Source: Anaerolineae bacterium
Lineage (GTDB): Bacteria > Chloroflexota > Anaerolineae > Epilineales > JAHCIE01
NCBI GenBank assembly: GCA_026129385.1
Contig: JAHCIE010000045.1
Coordinates: 1 to 15,116, forward strand
Direction of reading: 5' to 3'
Length of the DNA stretch: 15,116 bases
The notes below the pieces were generated by a model, which did not search any database, was not told the origin of the DNA, and saw nothing but the letters and a program-made list of their open reading frames with translations. Below are positions 14,702 through 15,116 of the stretch, piece after piece. Made by a program: the position numbers and the translations under genes. Every line of letters starts with the position of its first letter. Position 1 is the first letter of the stretch.

Positions 14702-15116
14702 ATGTCGAAAAAATCTCGCCCCGGCCACAAGCAGACTGCCTCTGAGCACCACTCAGAGGATGCGCATGTCCGCGATATCACCGTTAAGCCTATTCATGCC
14801 CTGGCGATTGTAATTCTGATCCTGATCGCCTGCGCCTTCGCCCTTGCGTTCAGCCGAGCCTGGGAGCAGACATCGGGGGAAGGCGTCGCACCGCAGGCGG
14901 GCGCGGCCCCCGTGCAGTCGGGGGCGGCCAACATCCTGCCGCCGGGTAGTTTACCCCAGGGTAACGTTATTCAGGTTCAGCCCGGCAAGGACGGTATGGT
15001 GCAGCTGCCGGCTCAAGCGCCCCAGCAGCAGGCCCAGGTCGTCTATCCCAGCGGCGCCAATCGCGCTGATTCAACGGCGGAGGGATTTCCCTCCGAGGGA
15101 CCGGCCGGCGCACCGA
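14702..15116 (+). CDS. Single-TM protein with low-complexity extracytoplasmic region (3' end outside window)
   Basis: The frame is open from ATG 14702 to the edge (138 codons and one base). GAAGG lies six bases upstream. The first 30 residues are polar and charged (MSKKSRPGHKQ...), followed by one TM helix (about 32-52, ALAIVILILIACAFALAF) and then a glycine-, proline-, glutamine- and alanine-rich segment (about 57-138) without a recognised fold. The topology suggests an N-in anchor with the C-terminal part outside. Nine bases separate it from the thioredoxin gene, so the two may act together in envelope redox or assembly. A folded domain could begin beyond the edge. I do not recognise the family. 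Confidence 0.75.
   Translation, partial: MSKKSRPGHKQTASEHHSEDAHVRDITVKPIHALAIVILILIACAFALAFSRAWEQTSGEGVAPQAGAAPVQSGAANILPPGSLPQGNVIQVQPGKDGMVQLPAQAPQQQAQVVYPSGANRADSTAEGFPSEGPAGAP
15078..15095. repeat. Perfect 8-base inverted repeat with TT loop
   Basis: CGGAGGGATTTCCCTCCG lies inside the open frame of the partial single-TM gene, in its low-complexity part (codons for EGFPSEG). It has no T-run and may be incidental to repetitive coding sequence. Confidence 0.3.

Overview
The window is high-GC bacterial DNA. The lineage is most likely Chloroflexota (inference, no marker gene present): a long VanW/peptidoglycan-binding-type protein, a histidine kinase with an extracytoplasmic SH3-like domain, a TlpA-type thioredoxin and a giant TPR protein together are typical of that phylum. 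No tRNA, rRNA, CRISPR array, transposase or IS end was seen.

Minus-strand half (1 to about 12,090), read from high to low coordinates. A sigma-70-type promoter (TTGACT-N17-TAGAAT) drives an operon of three overlapping genes: rpoN (sigma-54), an NtrB/AtoS-like membrane sensor kinase (signal peptide, SH3-like domain, TM, PAS, GAF, PAS, HisKA, HATPase) and an NtrC-family sigma-54 activator (receiver, AAA+ with intact GAFTGA, Fis-type HTH). The operon ends in a hairpin terminator. After a roughly 400-base non-coding regulatory region comes a near-consensus -24/-12 sigma-54 promoter. It precedes a second set of three genes: a stand-alone receiver protein, a 108-residue two-TM protein, and a giant NACHT/STAND-like P-loop ATPase fused to about 40 TPR-like units. 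The last gene has over 1,840 codons and runs off the left edge.

The simplest reading is a self-contained regulatory module. The kinase senses something outside the membrane, possibly in the envelope, and phosphorylates the NtrC-like activator. The activator then turns on the downstream cassette through the sigma-54 made by the first gene. The stand-alone receiver may share the same kinase. The function of the ATPase/TPR product is unknown; it looks like a large ATP-dependent signalling or scaffold protein.

Plus-strand half (12,100 to 15,116). A VanW-family envelope protein is transcribed divergently from rpoN. Its sigma-70 promoter (TTGACC-N17-TACAAT) sits so close to the ATG that the mRNA should be leaderless. 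It ends in a clear hairpin terminator. A membrane-anchored TlpA/ResA-like thioredoxin (WCGPC) follows, and 9 bases later an unrecognised single-TM protein that runs off the right edge.
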